A DNA stretch of 64,000 bases, taken from contig NZ_BJUZ01000001.1 in NCBI RefSeq assembly GCF_007988885.1, positions 1,054,001-1,118,000 on the forward strand, written 5' to 3'. A program made the position numbers and the translations under genes. The notes below the pieces were generated by a model. That model made no database searches. It saw only the letters and a list, made by a program, of their open reading frames with translations, and was not told the origin of the DNA. Shown in pieces: positions 29,036-39,736 of this stretch. Within the stretch, counting starts at the first letter, position 1. The number at the start of each line of letters is the position of its first letter. The stretch comes from Gluconobacter wancherniae NBRC 103581 (GTDB taxonomy: Bacteria > Pseudomonadota > Alphaproteobacteria > Acetobacterales > Acetobacteraceae).

Positions 29036-29635
29036 ATGCTTACTGATCTGCCCAACATCCTGACTTTGCTCCGCATTGGATCCATTCCGGTGCTGGTCGG
29101 ACTCATGGCGTTTCACTCACCCCTGACGGATACGATCGCGTGCGTCCTTTATGCGGCTGCGTGCATTACAGACTACCTCGATGGTGCGCTGGCACGCCGG
29201 TGGCATCAGTTTTCTGAGCTTGGCCGCATGATGGACCCGATTGCCGACAAGCTTCTGGTTGGCGCTCTTTTACTTGCTCTGGCGGGCTTTGATCACCTTC
29301 CCCTGTATTCGCTATATGCTGCGATCATCATCATGCTCCGTGAGATACTCGTGAGCGGGCTGCGTGAATATATGGCTTCCCAGCGCGAAACACTTCCATC
29401 CACGAGACTGGCGAAGTGGAAGACAGGCATCCAGATGGTCGCGATAGGATTTCTCATCGCAGGCGACGACACGGCTATATTTCTGCATATTCCATTCCTG
29501 CCCGCAGCCAAGATCGGAGCCTGCATGTTGTGGATCTCTGTCATCCCAACCGTGCTGAGCGGATGGGGCTATTTGACTGCGGGTTTTGCAAGAATGACGA
29601 GACATGAAGGCAAGGCCACCAAAGCAACTCCCTGA
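29036..29635 (+). CDS. pgsA: CDP-diacylglycerol-glycerol-3-phosphate 3-phosphatidyltransferase
   Basis: 199-residue integral membrane enzyme making phosphatidylglycerol phosphate, precursor of phosphatidylglycerol and cardiolipin. The CDP-alcohol phosphotransferase signature is intact: DYLDGALARRWHQFSELGR, then MMDPIADK (about residues 44-69). Five or six hydrophobic segments surround it. ATG at 29036 is preferred over the GTG one codon upstream; no strong ribosome site is visible for either. It follows uvrC on the same strand. Confidence 0.93.
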   Translation: MLTDLPNILTLLRIGSIPVLVGLMAFHSPLTDTIACVLYAAACITDYLDGALARRWHQFSELGRMMDPIADKLLVGALLLALAGFDHLPLYSLYAAIIIMLREILVSGLREYMASQRETLPSTRLAKWKTGIQMVAIGFLIAGDDTAIFLHIPFLPAAKIGACMLWISVIPTVLSGWGYLTAGFARMTRHEGKATKATP

Positions 29636-29731
29636 TATCGACCAACCCCTATATTTTACGCCAATCCCTTGGCTGGTGCTGCAATCAAACAGACGCTAGT
29701 GTTCAAACCCATACTTGTCTGGGAGTAAGAA

Positions 29732-30331
29732 ATGCGGAAGGCCGCTCTGCTGGCATTGCCACTCGCTGTGAGCGGCTGTTCGGGAATTGGAAAATATTTC
29801 CACGACACGCTTTTCTGGCCTGGAAGCAACCCGAACTCACCTCTGGGTGACAGCGAAAATATGCGCCGTTCCCGCGGAGAGGTGGTTACAGCTGAACCCA
29901 TCCTTCCTGAACATGGCAATATGTGGCCAGGCTCCCCTCAACCACTTCCCACTTTAAGAGACGTCGAAAACCCAAACAGCACCTTTAACCGCGCATTGGG
30001 CGATCCCGCGACGTATTTCGGCGGTGCAGCCCTCGACAAGACATTCATGGGGGGCATTGCGGGCAGCGGCGCACTTGGCGCTAGTGGTGCCCAGATGAAA
30101 CAGGGACAGTCGATCTCCGTCGGTGAGACCAATGATATCAAAAACGGTGTTGGGCACGAGAAAAATGTCCCGATCCCATCATTTCCTGCAGGTATTTCCG
30201 ATAATGCGTCCCGTTACCTCAGCAAACCGGGGAACAAAGTTATTGTCATCCCCAATGGGGACGGAACGAGCACGTTGATCTCTCCGGACGGCAGCGTGCG
30301 CGTTGTCAAAGGCACTCCCACGCCCAAATAA
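29732..30331 (+). CDS. Putative lipoprotein of unknown function
   Basis: 199 residues with a lipobox: LAVSGC puts the lipid-carrying Cys at residue 16, after a short hydrophobic stretch. GGGAG precedes the ATG. The mature part is rich in Gly, Pro, Asn and Ser with no recognised domain; the C-terminal 30 residues (KVIVIPNGDGTSTLISPDGS) look like a short beta hairpin. It is probably anchored in the inner or outer membrane; Gly at +2 does not suggest inner-membrane retention. No functional partner is near: it lies between pgsA and convergent lexA. A database search would probably find only acetic acid bacterial relatives, but that is a guess. Confidence 0.78.
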   Translation: MRKAALLALPLAVSGCSGIGKYFHDTLFWPGSNPNSPLGDSENMRRSRGEVVTAEPILPEHGNMWPGSPQPLPTLRDVENPNSTFNRALGDPATYFGGAALDKTFMGGIAGSGALGASGAQMKQGQSISVGETNDIKNGVGHEKNVPIPSFPAGISDNASRYLSKPGNKVIVIPNGDGTSTLISPDGSVRVVKGTPTPK

Positions 30332-30357
30332 ATTGAAGAGCGGGCAGGATAAGCGTC

Positions 30358-30384
30358 GAGCCGACAGAAATACTGTGTCGGCTC
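30358..30384. terminator. Hairpin between lipoprotein gene and lexA
   Basis: GAGCCGACA and TGTCGGCTC form a 9-bp perfect stem with a 9-base loop between two converging genes, 26 bases after the lipoprotein stop and 8 bases after the lexA stop on the other strand. There is no T tract on either side, so its strength as a terminator is uncertain. Confidence 0.5.
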
Positions 30385-30392
30385 ATACAAAC

Positions 30393-31106
30393 TTAATAGT
30401 GCCTGTAAAGCCCCACGAGACGCCCCTGAATCCGGACGCGATCCGCAGGGAGGATACGTGTCTCGTATTCCGGATTGGCTGCTTCAAGAGCTACCATTGC
30501 TCCTTTGCGCCGCAGTCGCTTCAGAGTGACTTCCTGATTATCGATCAAAGCAACAACGATCTGTCCATTTTCGGCCAACTCACCCTGCCTGATGATGGCA
30601 GTATCTCCGTCCAAAATACCTGCCTCGATCATTGAATCTCCCGTGACGGTAAGAGCATAGTGCTCACCGTTCGTGAGCAATGAAACAGGAACGTCAATCT
30701 GGGAACCCTGCTCACGAAGGGCTTCTATCGGGAGGCCTGCGGCGATACGCCCGTATAGTGGCAGGGAAATACTACGGGGAGCAGCTTCATTTTCATTCTC
30801 TGCCTCCGCAAATTTTCCTTCGAATGCCATGTCTTTGCCCGACAGAACCGCGGGAGAAAATTCGGCTGTCGATGTCTCCGCACCGGTTCCCATATGAGGC
30901 AGCCTCAGAACCTCCAGGGCACGGGCACGGTGGTGATGGCGGCGTAGGAACTCACGCTCTTCCAGCGCTGAAATAAGACGATGTATGCCCGACTTGGAAC
31001 GCAGCCCAAGAGCATCCTTCATCTCGTCAAAGGAGGGCGAAAATCCCGTCCGACGGAGATGGTCGTCTATATAGAGCAGAAGCTGGTGCTGCTTGCGGGT
31101 CAGCAT
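30393..31106 (-). CDS. lexA: LexA SOS repressor/autoprotease
   Basis: 237 residues. A winged helix-turn-helix at about 1-65 reads the operator; the C-terminal S24 domain cleaves itself when RecA is active. The scissile pair is Ala123-Gly124 in [11 protein letters not shown], with catalytic Ser158 (GDSM) and Lys196 (VTLKR). A 40-residue linker (70-112), longer than in E. coli, joins the domains. Upstream lies a LexA operator covering the -10 box, so the gene should repress itself. Divergent from rpmG across 279 bases. Confidence 0.96.
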   Translation of the reverse strand: MLTRKQHQLLLYIDDHLRRTGFSPSFDEMKDALGLRSKSGIHRLISALEEREFLRRHHHRARALEVLRLPHMGTGAETSTAEFSPAVLSGKDMAFEGKFAEAENENEAAPRSISLPLYGRIAAGLPIEALREQGSQIDVPVSLLTNGEHYALTVTGDSMIEAGILDGDTAIIRQGELAENGQIVVALIDNQEVTLKRLRRKGAMVALEAANPEYETRILPADRVRIQGRLVGLYRHY

Positions 31107-31164
31107 GAAACAGGATCTCTTAGATGAAGATGGGCTGATGGCCGCCGGGGCGGTGTCTCTCTTT

Positions 31165-31179
31165 GTTCATTATAAGTTC
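31165..31179 (-). promoter_or_regulatory. LexA operator (GTTC-N7-GTTC)
   Basis: Exact alphaproteobacterial SOS box, GTTC at 31165-31168 and 31176-31179 with seven bases between, 59 bases upstream of the lexA start. A third GTTC half-site follows at 31186-31189 with six-base spacing. Confidence 0.85.
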
Positions 31180-31197
31180 TCTTATGTTCGATCACAA
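31169..31197 (-). promoter_or_regulatory. lexA promoter overlapping its operator
   Basis: On the minus strand TTGTGA (31197-31192), a 17-base spacer and a perfect TATAAT (31174-31169) can be read. The -10 sits entirely between the two LexA half-sites, so bound LexA would block RNA polymerase. Confidence 0.75.
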
Positions 31198-31282
31198 GCC
31201 AAACCGTCAGGTAAAACAGGTACATACAGACGCATGAATGGCATTCTTCTGTGGATGAAAGCAGGAAACCCGTGAGAAACAC

Positions 31283-31311
31283 TTGACCTGCGCCCCACAA
31301 ATTAGCATGTT
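31283..31311 (+). promoter_or_regulatory. Possible rpmG promoter
   Basis: TTGACC (31283-31288), 17 bases, then CATGTT (31306-31311), about 75 bases before rpmG. The -10 is a poor match, so this is a weak candidate. Confidence 0.3.
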
Positions 31312-31385
31312 GCGCCGCACATAGATCAACTTGCTGCTTCGGAACCTGCGAGCGGCATCTAGTTAGGCGCAAGCCCGAGGGTACC

Positions 31386-31553
31386 ATGGCCAAGTCAAAC
31401 GTCATCCAGATCCGTCTCGTCTCGTCCGCGGACACCGGCTACTTCTACGTCACGAAGAAGAACGCACGTTCCGCAACTGGCAAGATGGAAGTTCGCAAGT
31501 ACGACCCGGTTGCTCGCAAGCACGTTGCGTTCCGTGAAGCGAAGATCAAGTAA
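31386..31553 (+). CDS. rpmG: 50S ribosomal protein L33, cysteine-free form
   Basis: 55 residues beginning [18 protein letters not shown] and ending REAKIK, the normal length and sequence for bacterial L33. The segments YFYVTKKN and KMEVRKYDP are typical. There is no cysteine at all, so this is the zinc-independent (C-minus) form, usual in alphaproteobacteria. GAGGG lies 4-5 bases before the ATG. It is a single-gene unit followed by a strong intrinsic terminator, divergent from lexA. It was found by direct reading because of its small size. Confidence 0.96.
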   Translation: MAKSNVIQIRLVSSADTGYFYVTKKNARSATGKMEVRKYDPVARKHVAFREAKIK

Positions 31554-31571
31554 TTTTCCTTCCGACCAAGG

Positions 31572-31600
31572 AAAAAGCGGCCTTAAGGGCCGCTTTTTTT
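31572..31600. terminator. Bidirectional intrinsic terminator of rpmG and ftsB
   Basis: AAAAAGCGGCC and GGCCGCTTTTT form an 11-bp stem around a 5-base loop, followed by more T on the plus strand. The minus-strand copy ends in a T run as well, so it can also stop ftsB. Confidence 0.9.
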
Positions 31601-31636
31601 ATGTCTGATGCTCTGCACCTGCTGGCACCAGCCTGA

Positions 31637-31966
31637 TCAGAACAGTTTGTCGTGAGGCCCGTAGGGAATGACAATGTCGCCTGCGCGCGTCAGGTTCAGC
31701 ATGGCACGTGCACGCTCATCAAGCATATCGGCGTCCAGCGCCTGCTCCTTGAGTGCCGCCACACGTCGGCGCCATACGATCTGTTCGTCCTTTGAATCCT
31801 GCTGAGACTGAAGGGCCTGATCCTTTAGCTTTAACTGCTCCTGATAGGCGCGTATCCCATGCGCTCCATGCAGAGCGTTCCAGCCAAAATATGCTGTGAG
31901 GGAGATGAACAGGGCAGGAGGCGCGACAGCGCGAAATACACGCTTGATAAATCGGACGGGTCTCAC
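31637..31966 (-). CDS. ftsB: FtsB/DivIC-type septum formation protein
   Basis: 109 residues: short basic cytoplasmic start, one membrane span at about 13-34 (VAPPALFISLTAYFGWNAL), then a coiled coil from about 38 to 88 and a short C-terminal tail. This is the FtsB layout; the protein links FtsL and FtsQ in the divisome. GTG at 31966 is chosen because AGGGAGG lies 11 bases upstream. The frame stays open to a GTG at 32101, which would add 45 residues not seen in the family. eno lies upstream on the same strand, as in many proteobacteria. Confidence 0.82.
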   Translation of the reverse strand: MRPVRFIKRVFRAVAPPALFISLTAYFGWNALHGAHGIRAYQEQLKLKDQALQSQQDSKDEQIVWRRRVAALKEQALDADMLDERARAMLNLTRAGDIVIPYGPHDKLF

Positions 31967-32003
31967 GTCGACTTCAGCCTCCCTGTCGATGTTTCTGAGC
32001 AAC

Positions 32004-32019
32004 CTTACCGCACGGTAAG
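32004..32019. repeat. 16-bp inverted repeat in the eno-ftsB gap
   Basis: CTTACCG-CA-CGGTAAG has two perfect 7-base arms and a 2-base centre, 38 bases before the ftsB start. The short centre suits a dimeric regulator's operator better than an RNA hairpin. No matching known site was recognised. Confidence 0.45.
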
Positions 32020-32108
32020 ATGGCTGAACAATGACCTTAGTGAAGGTTTTGGTTTGTCCGAAGCTAAAAAAGAAGGTGGACCGGATAAACGGCCCACCCA
32101 CAAGTCAC

Positions 32109-33407
<1,299 letters not shown>

Positions 33408-33489
33408 TCATGAACCGGGGGTGGCTCGGAACCGTTCTAAATGGAACAGTGCTTTCAAGTCTCAAAATCATGCCACGAGGTCAATCGAC

Positions 33490-33978
33490 GTGAACCGTCT
33501 TCCTTTCCTAGCTGTCCTGCTCGGACTAGCGGGGCTTCTGCCCTTCGTCACACTCGGAGGCTGGATTTTTCTCGCCGGCCTTTTCACACCATTGCCTCAT
33601 CTGACACTGATTCTTCTGGCTTACGGCGCTTGTATACTCTCGTTTCTGGGCGCCGTGCACTGGGGTTTGGCCATGGAAAGGCCAGATATCATCACAATCA
33701 GCGGACCATCGACGCGTGACAGACAACGGCTTCTGCTCGGAGTCTGTCCATCGCTCTGGGCATGGCTGTGCCTGTGCATCGGCGTTCTGGCAAATATGCG
33801 CGCTGGATACTTTTTAGAAATCATCGGCTTTGCCGCGACATTCATGATTGAGCGGGCAGCCTGGCGGCAGGGAGCGCTCCCGCCAGGCTATCTGCCTCTT
33901 CGCGCCGTACTGACAGCGGTCGTGATCATCAGTCTGCTGATGGCGTCACTCGCCCCGCAAAATCATTACGCGCTGTAA
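33490..33978 (+). CDS. DUF3429 membrane protein
   Basis: 162 residues with four or five hydrophobic spans filling most of the chain. The segment [12 protein letters not shown] (about residues 53-64) is typical of DUF3429. Function of the family is unknown. GTG at 33490 is chosen for a GAGGT eight bases upstream and because membrane segment one begins at residue 4; the open frame back to 33262 lies antisense to eno. Divergent from eno; its last 13 bases overlap the convergent kdsA gene. Confidence 0.78.
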   Translation: MNRLPFLAVLLGLAGLLPFVTLGGWIFLAGLFTPLPHLTLILLAYGACILSFLGAVHWGLAMERPDIITISGPSTRDRQRLLLGVCPSLWAWLCLCIGVLANMRAGYFLEIIGFAATFMIERAAWRQGALPPGYLPLRAVLTAVVIISLLMASLAPQNHYAL

Positions 33979-34789
33979 GACTTTGCCAGTGCGTCAAAGG
34001 CCTTCAGACGTGTCAGAAGGCCTTTCATTTCTTTTAATGGCACCATCGTCGGGCCATCGCTGGGAGCGTGATCAGGGTCCTGGTGTGTTTCGATAAACAC
34101 CACAGCAACACCAATGGAGAGTGCCGCACGCGCCAGCGGCTCCACGAATTCGCGCTGGCCACCCGTGGCTGTTCCCAGACCACCCGGCTGCTGAACGGAG
34201 TGAGTCGCGTCAAACACGACCGGGTAGCCGGTTTCGGCCATGATCGGCAGACCGCGCATATCGCTCACAAGAGTGTTATAGCCAAAGCTCGTGCCGCGAT
34301 CGCAAAGCATGATTCGCTCATTGCCCGTTGAGGCAATTTTTTCGGCAACATTCTTCATGTCCCAAGGCGCAAGAAACTGACCCTTCTTCACGTTGATGGC
34401 GCGACCAGTTTTACCTGCTGCCAAAAGAAGATCAGTCTGGCGGCACAGGAACGCCGGGATCTGAAGAACATCCACAGCTTCTGCGGCGATTGCACATTGC
34501 TCGGCACCGTGAACATCCGTCAGGACAGGAACACCAAAGCGCTCCCGGATCCCGGACAGAATTTCGAGTCCCTTGCTCATGCCGATACCGCGCGCAGCGG
34601 TAGCGGAGCTGCGATTCGCCTTGTCGAAGCTACTTTTATAAATCAGCCCGATGCCAAGCTCACGGGTAAGGGCGGACAAAGCATCCGCCATTTCCACGGC
34701 ATGTCCTTCGGATTCGATCTGGCACGGCCCTGCAATAAGCGTAAAGGGCCGGTTCTGACCGATATCCAGCGTTCCAATGGAGAAGCTCA

Positions 34790-34790
<1 letters not shown>
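33966..34790 (-). CDS. kdsA: 3-deoxy-8-phosphooctulonate synthase (KDO-8-P synthase)
   Basis: Condenses arabinose 5-phosphate and PEP for the inner core of lipopolysaccharide. 274 residues. Visible: [10 protein letters not shown] at 18-27, [10 protein letters not shown] near 53-62, [11 protein letters not shown] near 111-121, [13 protein letters not shown] and [11 protein letters not shown]. The Cys in AGPCQIES marks nothing by itself; metal dependence is not inferred. It starts on the last base of the pyrG stop (TAATG), so it is coupled to pyrG. Confidence 0.95.
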
Positions 34791-36427
<1,637 letters not shown>

Positions 36428-36456
36428 TCATACACTGAACGGACGGGGTAGGGGAA

Positions 36457-36475
36457 GCGGAGACTGCGTCTCCGC
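36457..36475 (-). other. Short hairpin between secG and pyrG
   Basis: GCGGAGAC and GTCTCCGC form a perfect 8-bp stem with a 3-base loop in the 63-base gap. There is no T tract; it may be an RNA-processing or weak pause site. Confidence 0.4.
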
Positions 36476-36481
36476 ATCAGT

Positions 36482-36829
36482 TCAGTGAGAAGGAATCGTC
36501 TTCGGAGCTGGCGCAGCGGGAGCCGGAGCGGCAGGAACCGAAGCAGACTGGGTTGTAGCCGCAGGCTGGGCAAGGATGTCATGGCCGCCAATACCCGAGG
36601 ATGCACCACGGTTCATCACGGCCAGAACGAGGCACAGCAGCATGAAAATACCTGCCAGCACTGATGTTGCACGGGTGAGGAGTGTTGCCGTGCCACGGCC
36701 TGTCATGAACGAACCCATGCCCTGACTGCTGCCGATACCGAGACCGCCACCTTCACTACGCTGGATCAGAATCGTGCCAATCAGCGCGAGAGCGACAAGC
36801 AGGTTGATGACGAGCAGAAAAGTGGTCAT
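36482..36829 (-). CDS. secG: Preprotein translocase subunit SecG
   Basis: 115 residues: a membrane span at 4-22, a cytoplasmic loop with QRSEGGGLGIGSSQGMGSFMTGRG (the SecG hallmark, split here for reading), a second span at about 55-72 and a C-terminal Ala/Pro-rich tail. It is the small auxiliary subunit of SecYEG. The start overlaps the tpiA stop by four bases (ATGA), the usual tpiA-secG-pyrG order in alphaproteobacteria. Confidence 0.93.
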   Translation of the reverse strand: MTTFLLVINLLVALALIGTILIQRSEGGGLGIGSSQGMGSFMTGRGTATLLTRATSVLAGIFMLLCLVLAVMNRGASSGIGGHDILAQPAATTQSASVPAAPAPAAPAPKTIPSH

Positions 36830-37629
36830 GAACGAAAGGATCCGGTCTGTATGAGGGGCGGAGACGAAAAGCTGGCGGCGACGCGGATGATGTCCAGGAA
36901 ACCTTCGGCTTCCAGACTGGCGCTCCCTACCAGTACGCCGTCCAGCGCCCCGATCGAAAGGATTGAAGGCGCCTGCGACGCCGTAACTGAGCCGCCATAC
37001 AGGATCGGGACGCGAATGTCATCCGCCTTCAGGTGTGATTGCAACAGCCCAACGATAAGCGCTGCCGTTCTCTCCAGTTCTTCACGCGGGGGGATGATTC
37101 CGCTTCCGATCGCCCAGACAGGCTCGTATGCCAGAACGCCGGTAAAGCGGTCTGTCAGTGAGCTTTCAATCTGAGCTGCCAGAACGCTTGCAGTACGTCC
37201 TTCGCGACGCTCGGCTAGTGTTTCACCAACACAAACGATAGGGATAAGCCCGGCAGCTTCTGCGGCCTGAACCTTTTTGCACACGATCTGGCTGGTTTCG
37301 CCATGAGCCTGACGTCGCTCGGAATGACCAAGGATGACGTATTTCGTGCCGAGATCTGCGAGCATCGTCGCTGAGATATCGCCTGTGAACGGGCCGGATG
37401 CCGTCGTATGGCAATCCTGGGCGCCGAGAAAAAACTGACCGGTAGGGCCGCTGGCATCAATGATGTCATGCACGCCAGCCAGCTGGGTGAAGGGTGGACA
37501 GATGATTGTCTGCACATTCCCCTCAATCGAACGCACACCTTCCGCGATCGCACGGGCGAGGTGCGATGCGTGTTCACGAAGGCCATGCATCTTCCAGTTA
37601 CCGACAACGAGCTTTGGCAGCGCAGTCAT
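36826..37629 (-). CDS. tpiA: Triose-phosphate isomerase
   Basis: Interconverts dihydroxyacetone phosphate and glyceraldehyde 3-phosphate. 267 residues, slightly long at the C-terminus. GNWKMHG at 10-16 carries the catalytic Lys, ILGHSERRQAH the His, and AYEPVWAIGSG the Glu; YGGSVTASQAP closes the phosphate site. AGGA lies eight bases before the ATG. First gene of the leftward tpiA-secG-pyrG-kdsA unit, divergent from ppiD across 184 bases. Confidence 0.96.
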   Translation of the reverse strand: MTALPKLVVGNWKMHGLREHASHLARAIAEGVRSIEGNVQTIICPPFTQLAGVHDIIDASGPTGQFFLGAQDCHTTASGPFTGDISATMLADLGTKYVILGHSERRQAHGETSQIVCKKVQAAEAAGLIPIVCVGETLAERREGRTASVLAAQIESSLTDRFTGVLAYEPVWAIGSGIIPPREELERTAALIVGLLQSHLKADDIRVPILYGGSVTASQAPSILSIGALDGVLVGSASLEAEGFLDIIRVAASFSSPPLIQTGSFRS

Positions 37630-37813
37630 TACTGATTTCCTTTCAGGAGGAACCAGCGGTAGCTCAGGCCCGGAAAGCGGCGCTTTTTGCGTCTTCCCCT
37701 GTCAGCCTGCAAGCCATTGCTGGTCAAGCCGTCCTTGCGACATTATGGTGCCGCCAGTTCTAGCGGGCTTTCAGCGCTCGCACCATCCCGCCATCCGGAT
37801 ACGTCCTGACACT

Positions 37814-39736
37814 ATGATAACAACACTGCGTCATCTCTTAGTTGACTCCTGGGCCGGGCGCGCTGCTGCGCTTCTGATCTTCCTTGCCTTCATCGGCTGG
37901 GGCGTTGGAGACGTGTATTCCAATATGGGGACTTCAGGTTCCAACGCCATCATGAAAGTGGGGGATCGCAGCATCACGCCGGACGACCTCTCACGCGGCC
38001 TGAACGCCCAGCTTCCTCAGGTCGCGCAACAGATGGGCCTGGCTGATGCTTCTCACCTGCCACAAGCAGCCCGTGAACAGGCTGCGCGCCAGGTGCTGCA
38101 GAATCTGATCACCCAGAATGAGGTCCAGGCTGCTGCAGCACGGGCGGGGATGGACGTTCCTGACGACGTTGTCCGTCAGGAAATTTTTGCAATTCCGTTC
38201 TTCCACAATGCTGCAGGCCAGTTTGACCGTTCTATCCTGAACGAGCGCCTGACCCGTATTGGCATGACGGAAGCAAACCTGATCCGCATGATGCGCGAAG
38301 ATATCATCACACGTGCTGTTCTTCAGGGCATGGGGCAGTCCGTACAGATTCCGACGAGCCTGACAGAGCGTCTTCTGAGCTTCGATGCCCGCCAGCGTGT
38401 TCTGGACGTGCTCTTTATTCCGCTGCCAACCGCGCCGCTCGTAACAACGCCTACAGACGCACAGCTTCATCGTTTTTATGACAACCATCCATGGGATTTC
38501 CGTACACCGGAATATCGTCATGCAAAGATGGTCCTGCTGACACAGGATACCGTGGCACGCTCTATTGAGGTTCCGGATGACGTGCTGAAGCGCCTGTATG
38601 AAGCACAGGAACGCACATATAACGTTCCCGAAACCCGGACCCTTCAGGTTATCACCTTCGCAGACGAAGCACGCGCGGACAGTGCTGCTGTGACGTGGCG
38701 TAAGGGCCTTCCGTGGACAGATCTGCAAAAGCAGTATTCTGATGCCGCAAGTGTCTCCCTTCCGGATGCTCGTGAGAGCGACATTCCTAATCCAGAACTC
38801 GCGAAAGCTGCATTTTCTGCTCCGCTTAATCAGGTGACAGGCCCTGTAAAGACATCCGTAGGCTGGGTCGTGTTCGAAATTACCACGATCAAAGCACCTC
38901 ACACGACAAGCTTTGACGCTGCAAAAGCGGACATGACTGCACAGGTGCAGAAGCAGGAAGCACCGCAGGCCGTCCAGGCCCGCATGAAACAGTTTCAGGA
39001 TGCCGTTGCAGGCTCCACAACGCTTGATCGCATTCCGGCTGATCTCGGGGCCGCCCCTGTTGCGGGCACAATGGATGCGCAGGGTATGACCAAAGATGGC
39101 ATGCCAGCGCCCATCCCAGGGAATGAAGCTCTGCGCAAAGCTGTGGTCGCCCGTGTATTTTCTCAGAACAAGGGCGCACAGCCGAGCGTTGTGAATGGCC
39201 CTGATGGAAGTGCTTTCGCAATTTTTGTTGATGATGTTCAGCCCGGAACACTGAAACCGTTCGAGAGCGTGCGTGCGCAGGTCGTTCAGAAATGGACCGC
39301 AGAGCAGAACCGTCGGATCGCCAACGAACGCACCACCACTCTCTTTACGGCTGCAAAATCCACAACGCTTGCGAAAGCGGTTGCAGGCCAGCCTGAGGAA
39401 GGTGGCATGCGCCGTAATGTAACGCTTTCACGCATCCATCCAGATCAGAGCTTGCCGGAAGCTGTGACGCGTGCCGCATTCGGAAATGCTGTCGGCAAAA
39501 CCGCGATGCTGGAAACGCCAGAGGGCTACTGGCTTGTAAACGTGACCTCCGAGAAAGCTCCGGATCCGAAAGATATTCACCAACTAACATCGCAGTTGCA
39601 GAGCCAGTATCTGCAGTCTCTGCAAAGCGATATCCCTGTGGCGTTGAATGCGGCGTTTGAGAAAGAAGTCCCCCCGACGCACATCAACATGAGCCTCTTC
39701 AATCAGGTTGTGGCGGCAACCGGAGCGCAGCAGTGA
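37814..39736 (+). CDS. ppiD: PpiD-like membrane-anchored peptidyl-prolyl isomerase/foldase
   Basis: 640 residues. Residues 1-12 are cytoplasmic, a single span follows (about 16-33), then a SurA-type N-terminal helical domain (to about 200) and parvulin-like regions (EYRHAKMVLL near 236, GWVVFEITTI near 351). Expected to assist folding of proteins leaving the Sec translocon. Start ATG 37814 begins the anchor; the upstream open frame overlaps tpiA sequence antisense. The TGA overlaps the trpE GTG start by four bases, so trpE translation is tied to it. The parvulin domain may be inactive, as in E. coli PpiD. Confidence 0.87.
   Translation: MITTLRHLLVDSWAGRAAALLIFLAFIGWGVGDVYSNMGTSGSNAIMKVGDRSITPDDLSRGLNAQLPQVAQQMGLADASHLPQAAREQAARQVLQNLITQNEVQAAAARAGMDVPDDVVRQEIFAIPFFHNAAGQFDRSILNERLTRIGMTEANLIRMMREDIITRAVLQGMGQSVQIPTSLTERLLSFDARQRVLDVLFIPLPTAPLVTTPTDAQLHRFYDNHPWDFRTPEYRHAKMVLLTQDTVARSIEVPDDVLKRLYEAQERTYNVPETRTLQVITFADEARADSAAVTWRKGLPWTDLQKQYSDAASVSLPDARESDIPNPELAKAAFSAPLNQVTGPVKTSVGWVVFEITTIKAPHTTSFDAAKADMTAQVQKQEAPQAVQARMKQFQDAVAGSTTLDRIPADLGAAPVAGTMDAQGMTKDGMPAPIPGNEALRKAVVARVFSQNKGAQPSVVNGPDGSAFAIFVDDVQPGTLKPFESVRAQVVQKWTAEQNRRIANERTTTLFTAAKSTTLAKAVAGQPEEGGMRRNVTLSRIHPDQSLPEAVTRAAFGNAVGKTAMLETPEGYWLVNVTSEKAPDPKDIHQLTSQLQSQYLQSLQSDIPVALNAAFEKEVPPTHINMSLFNQVVAATGAQQ

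Noticed and set aside
37991-38902. 303-codon minus-strand ORF antisense to ppiD
   Set aside because: Cys- and Arg-rich shadow frame with no ribosome site or family motif.
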